Positions 35,281 to 49,460 are shown, counted from the first letter of the stretch. The stretch is 64,000 nucleotides of DNA from Malachius bipustulatus (GCA_910589415.1 OU342633.1:54058404-54122403); one strand, 5' to 3'. Program-made: numbers and translations. The notes: generated from the letters alone by a model not told the origin.

Positions 35281-38200
35281 GATTGACGTTATATCAAATA
35301 TCAATTTTGTATACAAATTTTCCAGGATGAAGCAAGAAGATATATTATAAGATTATTATTGCAGAGGCACCTGAGAAAGCCACTTGTTATTCAGCCGTTA
35401 CAAACATCAATAAACAAAAATCTCCTTATAGTTTCGGGTGAATCTCCCATCATTCGGGTGAACACACAAATAACCGCCTCCAGTGCCCTTAAATTTTAGC
35501 CACAAACAAAAGATAGTATTTCTCCATTAATATACAAATAGCTATCCCTGAATGCACACCTATTCGTATTATAATTGAGGCATTAGCATTTTCTCTATTA
35601 TTCAGATTGGAACTATATTAATGTCAGATTGGTTAAACGCTTGAGCTATGCACCAATTCGTGGTGGGATTATATTATCACGTCTGTGAACGCCAATATGT
35701 AAATTCTATGAGCGAATCAGAGAGGTTCAAACTATCCTATTGTTAGTCTGAAATCTAAGCCCTGTCATGTGATGGGTCAAAGTAATTTAATGTCTATTAT
35801 TATTGTCAATAATATTGTGCACTAATAATTAATCCACGAATTTAACTGGTCCTATAGTGTCTCTTATTGTTACCTAATAAATTTCCTTGATACATACCTA
35901 TGTGTATTATTGGTAATACATATAATAAATAAATATTTAAAGCGAGTTCGGATATGTGTACGAGTATAACAAAGTTGTCTGATGATATGAATAAATCGAT
36001 ATGAACAAAAGTAAGTATTTCAATAAAAATACCTCATCCAATAATGGTGCTCTACTGATTTGCGATATCAGAAAAATGCATTTCACTTACTTGCATGAAA
36101 ACACTGTAGATGCAAATAAAACGAGAAACTGCACGATTGATGACTTCAATCATTTTAATAAATTTTAGGATTCCAAGTTATCGAATGTGCTGACATTTAT
36201 TAGAATACGGAATCCTTCAGGACCGTATATATGTAACGAATCTCTTGTTTACTGCGTCTCCCTTCTACGTAGATTTTATTTTCAATCTCTAGAGGTTTAT
36301 CTTACAAACCGACTTGAGCCCTTATGTTTGTCCTGATTCCAGGTAGGACATCATTTCCCTAGTTCAATAGGACCGGTTCCTTCCTCCCTTTACCTTTGAT
36401 TTTGTAAATGAGATATTCCTAGGGTCCAAGGTCTCAAAACACAAAGTCCCAGGATTTTATCAGCCATGTTCACATATTGCAGATGGTAAAAATATTGGAA
36501 AGGCTCGTATTATACGAATAAATTTGACTTCCATTAATTTGATCTGAATTTTAATAAGAAATATGAGAATTACCTACTCATATTTTTTAAGTATACTTAT
36601 ACACGGTGTCTCGTGAGGAACCCACAAATTTCGTCTCCCTTTTATTTCGATCTGCAGATTTTTCTGTTTGCACACTCGACAGTCTGTTGGTGCTTTAAGT
36701 AGCCCTCTGATATATTATAGTGAGAAGGAGCGTGGTGGGTTCGAAAACATCTAAAAACTCTGGTAGTTTGACCCTTTTTTTATCGTTTTTCGACAGAAGG
36801 CGACGTCAACAGCGTCGCGACGTCACGCCATCTGGCATAGCGTCACAAAGTCTTGTTGAAAAATATGCAAATGGTCAAATATCAATTATTAAAAATAGTT
36901 TTCACTCAATCCTGCTCTTTCAACGATCACCCAGATTATTGCCTTTAAAGATTGTTAAATCATGAGTTTACAAAACAAAGGTGCACACACAAGAGAGACA
37001 CCAGTACTACTTGATCGAGATGATCAAGTAGTACTCATACTCAGAGATGATCTTCAACAAGCTACAAAATTAATACACAACTGATCTGACGCGTGCATCC
37101 AAGTTATTGATTGCTTGTATTTGTGAAAATTTAATTAGCTAGTTTGTAAAATATGTAAAAAAAATGTACGTAAATGGTAGATATCAAATTTCTTCTTTAA
37201 ATTTCTGTCTTTTCAAAAAAGACTTTTAGAGTAAATATTGCAACAAGTCTTTGCAATTATTCTGTATATGATTCACGCTGAAAATGTAGCCTGTTCAATT
37301 GAATTGGCAATTATTGTTGCATAATACATGATGTATTGAGGTCGCAAATTTGTCCGCTTGTGTATGGAAATAGCCGGCATTGAGATTCTGGTAAAATGCA
37401 AATTCCATAGGACATATTCGAGTGAACGCCGGTACGATGAAACTTCGTAAATAAATTCACATAGTCAGTATATTACGTTGCTGCTGCAATTCAGAAACAT
37501 AAAACACAAAATGCAAACAACCACCAAAATAAACAATGTTAGTTTCTCATTATTGCGACGCTAATGTTTTCTTTACTCAAAGAGAAACGTTATCGGAGAT
37601 TAAAATAATTTCAAGCTCATTTACATAATGCCCTTAATGCCACTAAATCTTTTTTGTTTCACTGAGCGTTTATTATGTAGGTACTTTTTAGTTATTCTAG
37701 AAATTAAATACGCTTTTGTACTAAAACATACAATTTTTTTATGAAGGGCACAATGTACGCTTTTATGACCCGCTGCGTGAATATATCGCACAACTGGCTT
37801 TTAAAATACAAAAAAAAAATTATAAAGATCCTCTGAGCAGAAATTGTCCCTAAGTGGCTGTAAAAAAATCTGTATTAGAAGCATTGAAGCCGTTTTTTTA
37901 TAAATTACTTGTCTGCAAGGTAGGGAATTCCCGGTTTCGACTAGCGCAGTAGTAGACGAAATGAGATTAGGTCCATTAATTAAGGGTAATAGGTAATCGA
38001 GCTAAACGATAGGTCTTTGGTTGCTTCAATTACCTTCAGACCGAGATCAATATATCGATCTGTATTTATGTAATTAACTCAAGGGCCAACCGAGAATTAT
38101 GATTGATTATCAAAACTAACGTAAGCATCACCGTCGCCACTACTTTACCACTTGAAAATTGATAACGAATCCATTCAATAAGTGTACAGGGCCATTTTCG

Positions 38201-38502
38201 GTAAATAAGTGCCTGTTTCGTATTCATCGATAAAATATATTGCCTTGATAAACATAAATGTGTATTTAATAGTGTTTTTCTTTAGCCGAAATTGAAAAGA
38301 AATGATTTTCCAAGATGTTTAATGATTTTTTCTACATAAGAAGGTTGGAATTTCAATTAACGACGAAATAGATTTTTTGGAACAAATTTTAGGTGATGAA
38401 AATAATCGTGAAATCAATATTTGTTCCTCTTTTCAAATTGTTATAGGGACAGTCAATCTCAAGTCATCATTATGACTTTAAAAGAGTCGTTTAATTACAG
38501 AT
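35281..38502. other. gene-free stretch
   Basis: No gene was recognised. It contains the perfect hairpin at 37003-37035. Poly-pyrimidine or purine runs and short open frames (for example 36720-36965) look like noise. Confidence 0.3.
37003..37035. repeat. perfect 14-bp inverted repeat, 5-nt loop
   Basis: AGTACTACTTGATC (37003-37016) and its exact reverse complement GATCAAGTAGTACT (37022-37035) are separated by GAGAT. It could be a hairpin or a dimeric protein-binding site. Confidence 0.7.
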
Positions 38503-38520
38503 TGGTGCCGTGACCAGGAT
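38503..38520 (+). mobile_element. tRNA-His-type primer-binding site, copy 3
   Basis: The exact 18-nt TGGTGCCGTGACCAGGAT is preceded by TTACAGAT. The identity with copies 1 and 2 stops precisely after 18 nt, the usual primer-binding-site length, which argues for independent LTR-element leaders rather than one tRNA-derived repeat. Confidence 0.5.
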
Positions 38521-38879
38521 ATATTTTACGTGAAGCATTATAAAGGTTTGAGATTATGTATTTTGATGCTTCGTCCAGAATTATTGCGACAAGAGATTTT
38601 CCAAACTTTTATATTAAAGTTTGGAGAAAGTAATAAAAGTAGAGGAGCACTTCGTAAAAAGAGCCTTTCCAGACGTTCTATCGTCGCGTGAAACCTGTTT
38701 CAAAGGTAAACTCCCAAGACGTTTTTGATCAGGTATTCGTTCAAAGAATTACCACGAGACCCTCTGGATTTCATTCAAGTTGCAAGTAGTATTTGGCTCG
38801 GGTTTCAATTGCTCGGGCATTTTTCAAACCTTCCAAAAATCAATTCTGAATACCACCAGAATTATTCAGGAGTCTATTT

Positions 38880-39897
38880 TTAACGCTGAAAGCTTATATT
38901 ATTATCATACTTGAGAAGTTTTGCTTGTGGCTTGGGAGTTATCTCGGAGATGGCTTACGCGGCCGTCGATGCAGCTTTTTCTGAGACCTTTTCCGTGAAT
39001 GCCGGTGTGCGTCAGGTATCCATTTTATCTCCGACTCTCTTTCTCATATTTATCAACGATTTGCTTGAAACAACAAAAAATCCAGTAGGTATACAGTTTT
39101 GCCGATGACAGTACACTTATTTCTTTTTATACCTTAGATGCGCGAATAATCTGCCACGACGCAGATACGTACTCTCAGGGAGCAAGAAGTGGTACTTATT
39201 AACAATTATATATAAGAGATTCTAGCCTAGGGCGATTGAAACCAAGTTTAATTTAATGCTAGAAAACCCCATTCAGACATCTTCTCCAAACAGTCCAACG
39301 TTTTGGAGACATGATGATGGCGGGAAGTACATCTCAAAATTGTGAACACTCTTCCGCACGAAGAAATTTTATACACCACAACAGTTTCTCCTCCTATACA
39401 AGGCTCAAATACGACCATCCTTAGAGTACTGCGCACATGTGCTCTGCTCCTAAATATTCTCTGAGATTACTTGACTCAATTCAGAAAAAAGCTATCCACT
39501 TAATTGGGGACCCGGATTTGACAAAAAAATTCTCGAACATCGAAGAAAGGTAGCGGACCTGAGCTTTTTTTTGCAGATATATGAGAAGTGTTCAGAAGAT
39601 GTGGCTTGTTTGATCTCACCTAGAATGAGACCGGGCAGAAGCACACGTCCAACTGTAATAGCACACCTATCAGGTTCAGCTCGTTACACCTCGCACCACC
39701 TTATTTCAGAGTCCTTCCATGTATAGAACCGCATAACTTTGGAATAGACTTCCAAGAGGTATTTCTCGGGGAATACAACCTGCAACGACTCAAATGCAGC
39801 GTGAATCGATATCTCCGCTCATGCACCACTCCTAGAGCGTCATAGGGCTTACGCTGTAGTGCATGTGCATTTTCAATGAAAAAAAAAATAGAAAAAA
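38880..39897 (+). mobile_element. LINE (Jockey-like) reverse transcriptase 3' half with A-rich tail
   Basis: SFACGLGVISEMAYAAVDAA is followed by the box GVRQVSILSPTLFLIFINDL (canonically GVPQGS), then, one frame over, the catalytic FADDSTL (about 39099-39119). Further pieces are RLLDSIQKKAIHLIGDP (about 39463-39514) and, near the end, WNRLPRGISRGIQPATTQMQ (about 39740-39800), all typical of the C-terminal third of Jockey-type ORF2. An A-rich tail with GAAAAAAAAAATAG closes it at about 39897. At least three frameshifts are present. Confidence 0.75.
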
Positions 39898-42800
39898 ACT
39901 TAGCGATGATAACGGCAAGAGGTTATAGCTCTGAACCCCTGAACTATAAATTGTTATTCACATAAAGGGAACGAGTCATTTTTCATAATTTTGTGCCTAA
40001 ATTTGCAATGATTATTAACGATATATCTTCTGGAATCCTAATTTTTTTCTTTGGCCTAGGCACATCCCATGGCAAGTTGTGATATATTGGCGTTGTAACA
40101 GATGGCCGGTAAAAGATTAACTCTAAAACGCGGTGGCACTGAATATAGTGACCGCTGACATGTTGACAAATAACCCATTTATCAGTGTCCGAATATAAAC
40201 CCATTATATATTGTAGGGACATATACGGGAATTGTATTCAGTTTCATAATGTCTGAGTTTATTCTAGGAAAAGCTTTTTTCCCGACCGGTATGAATTTTC
40301 AGCCATAAACTGTATTACTTTCTTTCGAAATGAATAATGTAATGTTTCTTTTGAGTCCAATGGCGCATGAAACGACGATCTTAGAAAAATATCCCGAACT
40401 CCATGCTATTGGAAGTTTTGCACTAAAGTATGAAAGTTATAATAAAATATTACAACCATGGAAATTCAGTCACGTTTTTCCAGGAACGTGTTTCTTATAT
40501 TTTTGAGAATAAATTATTTATTTCATAACTTTATGTAGCAAATCAACCGCTGCAGCACCTCTTTTGTAAGCGCTTCTGAACATAAAGAATTGATATAATT
40601 CATTACAGTCTTGAAAGTCAAATAAAAAGCTAGAAGGTATGTACGTATAAATTTATTTTTTATTTTTCTATCTTCATAGTTTCTAGTGAAACGTCATAAT
40701 CAACCCTAATAATTATTTGATTATAGCACAGGAGTAAATCTTCTAAGAATCAATTTACATTCAGCATTAAGGATACATTTTTTTATTTATTTGAATGGTT
40801 AAAAAGTTAATGTCTTCATGCAGAGACTACAAACCTTTTGCAATTAAAACAATAATTAAACTGCCAAGCTTCACACTTATAACTTACCCATTCAACTAAT
40901 GTTGGCTGGCTGCTAAAAAACACGACTTTAAATATTTTTGTGAAATTTTGAAAAAAAGAGTGCAACTCTCTGTATTTAAATAAACGAGTATCTGCAATGC
41001 AGGGGGGAGATGTCCGAACAGGATGTCCTTCAATTTCAGTATTCCTAATACACTATCCTGTCAATATCATGGCACTCTAAAGTTAGTTATGGCTTAGCCA
41101 GCTATTCGATTTAATTATCAGGCAGACCACTGGCTCTGGTGGCACCGGCACCTCTTCCTGAGCTTTCCCAGGCCGCCGGTTTCCATTCCCTGCTAATCGG
41201 GAACTTCGCCGCCTAAGCCAGTTAGTTATGTATAAATTCCACCGATCTCTGTCGATAATAATCACAGAGGAAGGTTCTAATTATCTTGTAGTGGGAAGGT
41301 ATATTTGGAAGAAAATAATAAACAAAGAGATAAAGGGAGTGTTGCCTATATAGAACGGTTTGAGATATTGTTGGGCATCCTTTAATCTTTCTACTGTTAG
41401 TGAGATTTGTTCAAATGCTTAATTTACTATACTTAGTTGTTTTTAATTTGTTAGTTTAAGTATTATCTCATAAGTTTAAAAAGGTTAATTTAACCGAAAA
41501 CCGAAATTTGAAACGATAATTTTTCAATACCTTATTTATCAAAATTGACTACTTGTTGGAAATTTCCGCTTATAAATTAAATTCCCACACCGAGAGAGAA
41601 CGTCATATTTTATGCAACATAAATATTAGAGATTTTCGTTGCTTCTCGGCTTAGAAACTTGTGTATAGGGAACCGCAAGCTTCTAGCAAACATGCCTCGT
41701 AATACTCTGTAAATCGAGAATCTTGAATCTGGTTTATCTCTGATTTGTGGCTACTGTGGAAGGTAAAACTTTGATCTCTGTATTCAAACAGAATCCTTTA
41801 GCTTAAATATGAGAATTTCCGCATTCAAATTCTAAAATGAATAGCAAAATCAATGCGGGTATAGTACCAAGTTTTGCTTGTGAATATAGTGCATATTAAC
41901 TATGTCCTTTCACCTTTTTTTCCCATTAATTCAATATCTTCAGTATCTTTTTACTCAATTCAAGAAACTCTGGTACCTATTCTTGCTATCAAAGTAACAG
42001 CCAGTTACAGACTCGAAAGTTAAATTCTTTCATAGGAATAATAATTGAGGTAAATCACTTTATGAAATACATTCTCTGAATATCAAGCCATATTCTCATA
42101 TTAGGATAATTTGTAGGCGCCCGTTCAATAATATGGCGAGGTGAGTTAAGAAAATGATTCGTGTTGGAAGTTCCAAAATAAACACATTATTTGTTCGCTG
42201 CGCTAAACTCCGAGATTAAGGGAGTCAACGAAACTGGCAAAGCGGGACATTGATTATAATGAAAAGAAAAACAACATCCTCACATTCACGTGTCAGGGAC
42301 ATCACTTTTAGGTCAGAACGAAACGAACAACTGGGAATTTCTCTTTGGCAAATAATAAACTCCTGCAGGAGACAAGGAAAATATTAAGAAATTCACACCA
42401 TCAAAATTAAATGCTACTTTACCATTAAATAATTTTATCTGTGCCTTTATTTTTGCGTGGTTAATTTTCTGTTATTTGTTTTTCTTGTGCATCTGCATAC
42501 ATTATGTTTCTTGTGACATAACTTGAGAAATAAGTATCACGTCGATAACTTGTTCCATCATAATTTTTTTTTTGAAAATTCAACACCCTGCTGTAGATCG
42601 GTAACAAAGCGACGAGCGGCTGTTCGGTTGTGAAAGACTTTGCTTCTTTCAATTTGAGCGGTTTCCCTCTAGGTCTCCCCGTCTTCCCTTTACTACCTAA
42701 GAGGACGTAGTAGGTAATGGAACAATCAACTGAACTTAGAAACTTAAAAGCATCTATATACCTGTCTAAATATTACTTTTTGTGTTATTTCGGAAGACGT

Positions 42801-45800
42801 TGTAACTAGTTTGGTTTCAGGAATTGTTTGTATAGGGATGTTGGTGAAGTTAGGATTTACAGATATTGTACGTAGTTAATGTGTTCGCTCTGAAGGTGAA
42901 AAGATAAATTATTAATCAAGAAGAGATTATAATTATTATTAAATTTAGAGTAATAAGGCTTTATATTTATATAAGTTGGGTTTTGTTTTGGTTGTTCTAA
43001 TCTTGTTAATGAGCAATAATTATAACTTCTGTTACATTCTCGGTATGAACAAAACCTAATCCTTGACGATGCAGAGAACGCAAAACAAAATCAAATCAGA
43101 TAGCAATGCTTGATTACTCATATTATTTACATTTCCATTCAAATTGTTCCATTAATTATCTCCATAGGTCTGGAAGGGAGTTTCATTTCAAGTCAGAATC
43201 CCTATGGTGTAAAATTGAAGCTAATCACAAAAGAATCTATACGTATCTAATAATTAGCTTGTTATGTACTCGACGACGTCCCAGTTTAGGGGATAGTAGA
43301 AAGAACTATGAATGGGATTGTCATTAACATCAATCTTGGATTTGCTAGAAGAGAAACTTATAAGTCACCTAATAGAGTTAAAAGTATAATATGGTTCATC
43401 AGAGATCATTAAGATTCTCACCTAAGTCTGGAAGAATATAAACATAAGAATACTAATTAGATTTCTAAAAGAGATATGATAACGAGAAGCAGTTGCTGGG
43501 TAATTTAAAAAGATTAATTTCTGGGAACGGTGCAGAACTGCAGAAGCAGACAGTTGACTGAGAAATTATAAATTTCACTCTCGGCTTGTATGGTTAACTT
43601 CACAAACAGTGGGGCTCTCTCTCCTGGATATGCGATTCTAATTAAGTTTCTTTTTGTGTTTCCTTTTAACGTACTTATTCAACGAGATTGAAAGAGGAAT
43701 GTATTCTTTCGCCGCTCGAAAAGTTCGTCGTTCTAACTCATAAATTCGGAGCTTCGGAACAAAGACTTGAGTCAGGACAATCATCAGTATCGCAACAAAT
43801 TATGATTCAAGCAAAATTTTTGCCAAAAACGATAATTTTAATTTAGTTTTTAAAAAATACAGGGGTGTCTTTTTCAGAATTCCTTTCATTTGTGTCAATC
43901 TTTTTGTTTACTTACTTCTTATCCATTTAAGTTGAGTAAAAATATCAGGTTCAAATATTTTTTATTTTAGATATTATGTTTTAGATATACTTACTAAGAT
44001 ACTATACTCGTATGAGCTTGATTTCACTTTCATGGAGACTTTGAAGACATAAAATCTTAAATAGGTCACATTTATTTTATTTTCGTGAATATACTTTGTT
44101 AAATGTGGAGGTATAGGCGGGCCTAGTTCTTGAAGTCTTCAAATTACTCATAAAACGAAGCTGAAAAGAAAATTTAAGGAAAAAAGTCATATCGGAGCTC
44201 TCCTGACGTGATCGTATGTCTTTCTTTTCTCCCATATAATTTCTCTTCTCATACTCCCATGAATATACTTCCACACATCGCACACTCTTATTCTCATATT
44301 ATATGAGCACATTTTTCATACCCATTTAGATTGATGCGTTGGTATGTTAACATATTTTGCTGCATGTTTGTATTTTTCATGATTATAATGACTAAAAATA
44401 AGCAGTTTAGTGTCAATCACAAAAGCTCTTGGAAAATCTTAGTTCTTAACATTTTTTAAGAAAAAAACTTATATTTATAGACTTAAAGAGACTTTAAAAA
44501 ATAAAACGTAGGTGTATAATATTGCATTATTTGATATTTTAAATAAGCTCAGTTATGATGATTTAGTTGAAAAAAAAATTGGGCTCTGATGATGATCATG
44601 TCTTGAGATTTGTAGTAGTTTCTTGATTGATACTGAGCTTGGGTTCTGGAGCTGAGAAACAAACAGGTGTTGATAGCTTCTTCAGGGATGGATTCTTTCC
44701 CTATATTATTGTAAATTTCAGATATTTTTATATAAAGTGAAGTTGGTGTGGTACCAGAAACTTCCAAAAAGAAATCCAAAAAAGAGATAATAGAATCACA
44801 AAAGGGAGTGTTCAAATTAAAAAGTGGCTGCTTCAAAATCCCAAGGGAGAGGCTGTAAAATCCCAAGGAGTGGACTATAAAAAAATCAGTCTCGTCACTT
44901 AAGGGGCCCACACACTTCGTCCAATTCAAGACTGTATACGTTTTTTTCCCCACGAACTATTGACACAGTTCATTCAGTTGAATTAAACGCGCGAACAATG
45001 GTCCTTCGAAAGTGTCTCCTAGCAGCAGCGGCAGTAATAGCAGTGAAAAAATGAGGGAGAAAAAAAGCGAGAAAAACTTTTTCTCATATCAATTTTTTAA
45101 GTGAATTAAAGTTAGAACCAGGAAGCTGGTATAATCACGTATGGACGGAAGCAGCCTATATGGACTTATAGTCTGTTTTTTTAATTACTGTATCTCTATA
45201 AGCATTATCATCAACTTCTTTTATTTTGCTCACAAATTTTCCATAAGCAATGTTTTTCTTAGCTCTGTCATGGTAATCTTTTGATTTAATGTTCCACGGA
45301 ACATTTAATTTCAAGCAAGGAAATTTTTTATATGCTTTAATAAAATTGGATAAAAATTATTTTTGATAAAAGTCTTTAATTTTAATCAAGCTATTTTATA
45401 TTTCAATATTATGATTATAATTTTAAGAACAAATAAAACTGATAGAAGATCCCAATCAGATAATGACTTGAAAATGTGAGCAATTTAATCCAATACCAAT
45501 GGAGTTCACAATTTAGCGGTCAAAAAGATGTAATCTAACAATCTGTGTAAGATGCAGAGAATGGGATTTAATAGAACTAACTACTACAAATACCGTCCAA
45601 ATTATTACCATTGTAAAGAGAAAGCGGAATTGAGGGCACACATATTTGCTACAAGCACAAATAATGGAACTGCGGCTGGAATTACATTTCCCTTCAACAT
45701 CACGAAGAACATCATTTCCTAATAATGTTTGCACCGCGAACTATAATCTGATTTTACAAACTGGCTGCTTGCTCTTTCTTGCAAACCCTAGAGCGACTGC

Positions 45801-48590
45801 ATAATATATTCCTGGTTTAACTTAAATCCTATATTAGATGTACCTGATAAGAGCTTTCGCCTTTCATAATTATTGACGCAATTTTCGAGCGCGATATGAA
45901 GACTGTGTTGTCACTTTTAGAACTCACTTGCACGCCGTATTTTCAAGAGACGCACGCATGTAAGTAGGTATGAGCCCTGGTTCTCGAAAGCTATTTCAAA
46001 TCTACAGACATCTTAACTTGTTTAGGTCAAACCAATGTTGTTGCAAAAGATAAACAAGTATTGATAATAGTAACAACAATAAATGAAGACATGTAAAGAT
46101 TTTTTTACCTATTTTTTATTTCTTTTACCCTCCTTTTGCCCTTTTACCCCTCTCTATTGTGACATGTACATACATGTAAGTAGATGTAGGTCTTTTTGTC
46201 ATAACTTATTATTCTATTTTTTTATTCACGCTTAATATATCTTTGTTATCACATATAGTAATTATTGTTTTTGTTAACATTTTATTATTTTATTTATTAT
46301 GTATTTTCTAACTTACCAATAATATTTATTATTTTATTTCAGTTTTTTTAATTATTATACATGTTATACTTTTTTCCATCGTTTTAATATTACATTTTTT
46401 AAGACTTTTTTTTTCAACTTCTTTTCGTTACTTACTTTACAAAAACTTCAAAAAAGAATCAAAGCCTGTAAAAGTGGGACTGCCCCTGAGATGGGCTATA
46501 ATTTACTTTTGAATATACCCTAGTTTGGTAAAATTTAATTTGAAAATTTAATAAAATAGAATCTAGAGGCAGATTGGTATAATAACTAGGGAGCAGTCTA
46601 CAAAGGGGAACAAATTATGCAGATAAAGACAATAGGGCTGAAAGGACGAGTCTTTAATGGTAATATAGCTACGTATGCATTTATCTTGGTGGGTCTATAG
46701 CGGCCAAAGAAGCTGACAGGCTGAACGTGCAATCAAAAGCCTACTCTGAGAAGAGTCACTTAACATAAATTCAATCAATACCAGTCCCGTAGATCGAGAG
46801 GGTTTGTCCGAAACTGGAGGAAATTGCTGAGATAATGGTTCTGTCGTTATCTGCATATGACAGAGCGCCATGAATTTATTGCTGAATTTTTCCCCTCAGG
46901 AATATTGAAATGAAAAAAAAAATAAAAAAAATAGAAAGCAGTTATTTCAGGGAAGATGTAATTAGGAATCGTAGAAAGTTTATTGTAGAGCTCTAGATTT
47001 TTAGTGAAAATACCACTAACTAAACTCCTTTACAGGAAATAAACGGAGTTCATTTAGAAACTTTGATTACATATCATTTAACTTTGGCAACAAATTTAAT
47101 AAATGAAGTTCAAAGCACAGCGCTGGCACAATTGGTCGTTGATAAGGCGCCGCGATCATTAAACAGCAATAACCCATTAATTAAATTTCTTTATCACTTT
47201 GCTTGAAATATTTCTTAAATTATTACTCAAAAGGTTGCAGTCTCAAGTCGTGCCGACTAAACTCATTGGATTTACATGATATTAAGACAAATAAAACGTT
47301 TGTTGTAAGTATCCAATAATTTTTTTTAAAGATTAATAATTAAAATACGAGTAACAACCAACACTATTTTTAAAATTAATAAATGAGGAATTATTTATTT
47401 CAAAAGAGAATTTTCACAGGATAATAATTTGTAATAAAAAACAAGAGTTGTCCTTGACCAGAACACTCAACCGTGTATGCATTGTTATAATTGCTGTGCA
47501 TTGTTTAATTGTTATAATTATTGTTATTATTAAAACCAAATAAATCAAGAACTACCTTCAATCAACCAATTCCCGCAAGAGCTTCAACCATCCCCTTATG
47601 TCGATTCTGGACAGTTGAAGAAACCCGAATAACAATAAGTTATTACGAGTTTATTTACAAACCATAAAAATTAATTTCAGAATAAATATTGAAGATATTT
47701 AGCAATTAAACTATTTTTCATTATTTTTAGAAGCTAGGTTTTGGAAGATTCGCATGATAATTTTAATAGCAGAAGTAAATGTTCCAATGTTACATGACCG
47801 TAATAAACAAGTGACATTGTGTTAGATTACGGGGATTACAATACATTTACTCGTTACCTTGCAGGACAATATTTTAGAGAAGTCTAGGCTGCAGCATGAC
47901 AGGTCATAATTTTGCTAGTCTGCTTAATTACCATTCTTAGTAATATTCAGCAGCAGGAGACCCGTTGCAAAATATATATTTTCAACGACTACTTCAGAAT
48001 TCCAACACCATTTTCAATTACCAAATCGTCACGTTCTGAAACTCTGTGAGGTAATATTTTACCCTTATAGCAAATCAGTACGGGAATAAAAACACTTGAA
48101 AAAAATTGTTTTGTCATCATCAAATTTGACCTATGGAGCAGTTATTTTGAACACAACAAATGCTGAACGATAATGTTGGATGCCTCTTCATCTGTGTCTA
48201 ATTTCAAAGGAAATCTGGAATGTACCAAATATATTCCCGGCAAACACTATCTCACCCAAACCTAGCTCAGTTATCTAGATTCTAATATATCTATACCCTA
48301 TCACGGTTATGGGTAACCGTTAATTTCAACGAAACTGTCAGGAAGCGGCCTGTTTAACTAAAGTTCTTGTTTCAGCAAAAACACTGAAATTTTCTAAATA
48401 AGATAAATTATTCAATAATAGAGATAATATTATCTCTTACGATAATATAAGATTTTGATTCTCACGAGCTATAAATATTTCATGATTGTAGCAAAATTGT
48501 GCATACAAAGACTGGTTGATAATTCATTCTTTGGCTTATAATATCCACGTATTTTCGTATTTTGTCTACCTAGAGCTGGAGTTTATTCTT
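39898..48590. other. long gene-poor stretch
   Basis: No gene was recognised in about 8.7 kb. On the minus strand 41090-41225 is a GC-rich, exon-like block after ACTAAC...CTTAG. A donor-like GTAAGT after ACGCACGCAT at about 45950-45964 (plus strand) follows an open MKTVLSLLELTC frame that could be chance. A 134-codon open frame on the minus strand (44549-44953) shows no domain and overlaps a repeat (44838-44902) also seen at 23757. T-rich low-complexity DNA fills 46100-46450. Confidence 0.3.
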
Positions 48591-49460
48591 TTGAGCTAAA
48601 AAACGACGCAGTTTGCACCGTGACGAGGAGGCTCGTCTTCCTTTCTATTCAATCTGCAGACGCCGTTTTCTTGTATCCCTAATTTTATCAAGTCTTCCTT
48701 GAGCTTACAATATCTCGTCAGGAATTCCGTCAGTGTTGAGACGTTACTTACTGAGGTTGTGGAGTATCTTCGACCTCTCTCGGTTGAAGTTCTCGAGGAA
48801 TTCTTTAACTTGTCTCAACCATGATAATTTTTTCAAATGGACTTTCTCTCATTTTTCCATTTTCCTTTCAGAGTTCTGCCTTAAGGAATGTATCTTCAAA
48901 GCCACATAAAGATTCTGGTCTTATAATGGTTGTTAACGCCCCTTATCTTGTCGATGAGCGGGCAAGTTCATTTTACTTAATTCTTAATTCTAGTATGACC
49001 TGGTTTTTGTGGTGAATATCCTTTTTCTTGCTTAATTCGTTGAGTTTTTATAGGCACTTCCGAAACATTTTGGAGCTGCTGGTCGAAAAGCTCAGCGTCT
49101 TCGAGGTTAAACATCTCAAAGGCTAAACATCTGTCGAGGTTTATTTTGACAATTTTGTCTGAGTACAATTAAATCATATATTATTTTATATTTTCGTATT
49201 TTTAACCCTCTGTGTAGGTATAACTTCACGAGTGTCCCTTAAAATTTTCCCTTGGCCATTATGACGATTTCATTAGCATACCCATGACGTTCTCGGTGAG
49301 TAGGTGGTGGAGCTCGTCAACGGCCATACTCCACAGATGAGGGAAAACGCTCCTTCTCCTGGACATCCTTTAGTTGTATTTATTATCTGAATGGCGTTTT
49401 TGTCTTCACTGGTAGGTATGTATACAGAGGTATACATCCCCGAATAAACATTATACATAT
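48590..49460 (-). mobile_element. LINE (R1/Jockey-like) relic, minus strand
   Basis: Reading the minus strand from 49460: NTTKGCPGEGAF (canonically TKGCPQGGVLSP) at about 49335-49372, then in shifted frames WSMAVDELHHLLTENV and GYANEIVIMAKGK (canonically GYADDIVIMAKG, so one catalytic Asp is lost) near 49240-49285. The 3' part at 48610-48760 gives SNVSTLTEFLTRYCKL, LIKLGIQENGVCRLNRKE and DEPPRHG, the same C-terminal block as the LINE at 6.5 kb. The copy is short, frameshifted and internally deleted. Confidence 0.65.

Noticed and set aside
40890..40925. Micro-exon of about 24 bp on the minus strand between TTTTTTAG and GTAAGT
   Set aside because: Contains a stop in the obvious frame and has no neighbouring exon.
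44549..44953. 134-codon open frame on the minus strand
   Set aside because: No domain, odd composition, and part of it is a repeat also seen at 23.76 kb.
45900..45964. First exon MKTVLSLLELTC... with donor GTAAGT on the plus strand
   Set aside because: Only 21 codons, no partner exon and no promoter signal; kept only as a remark in the gap entry.
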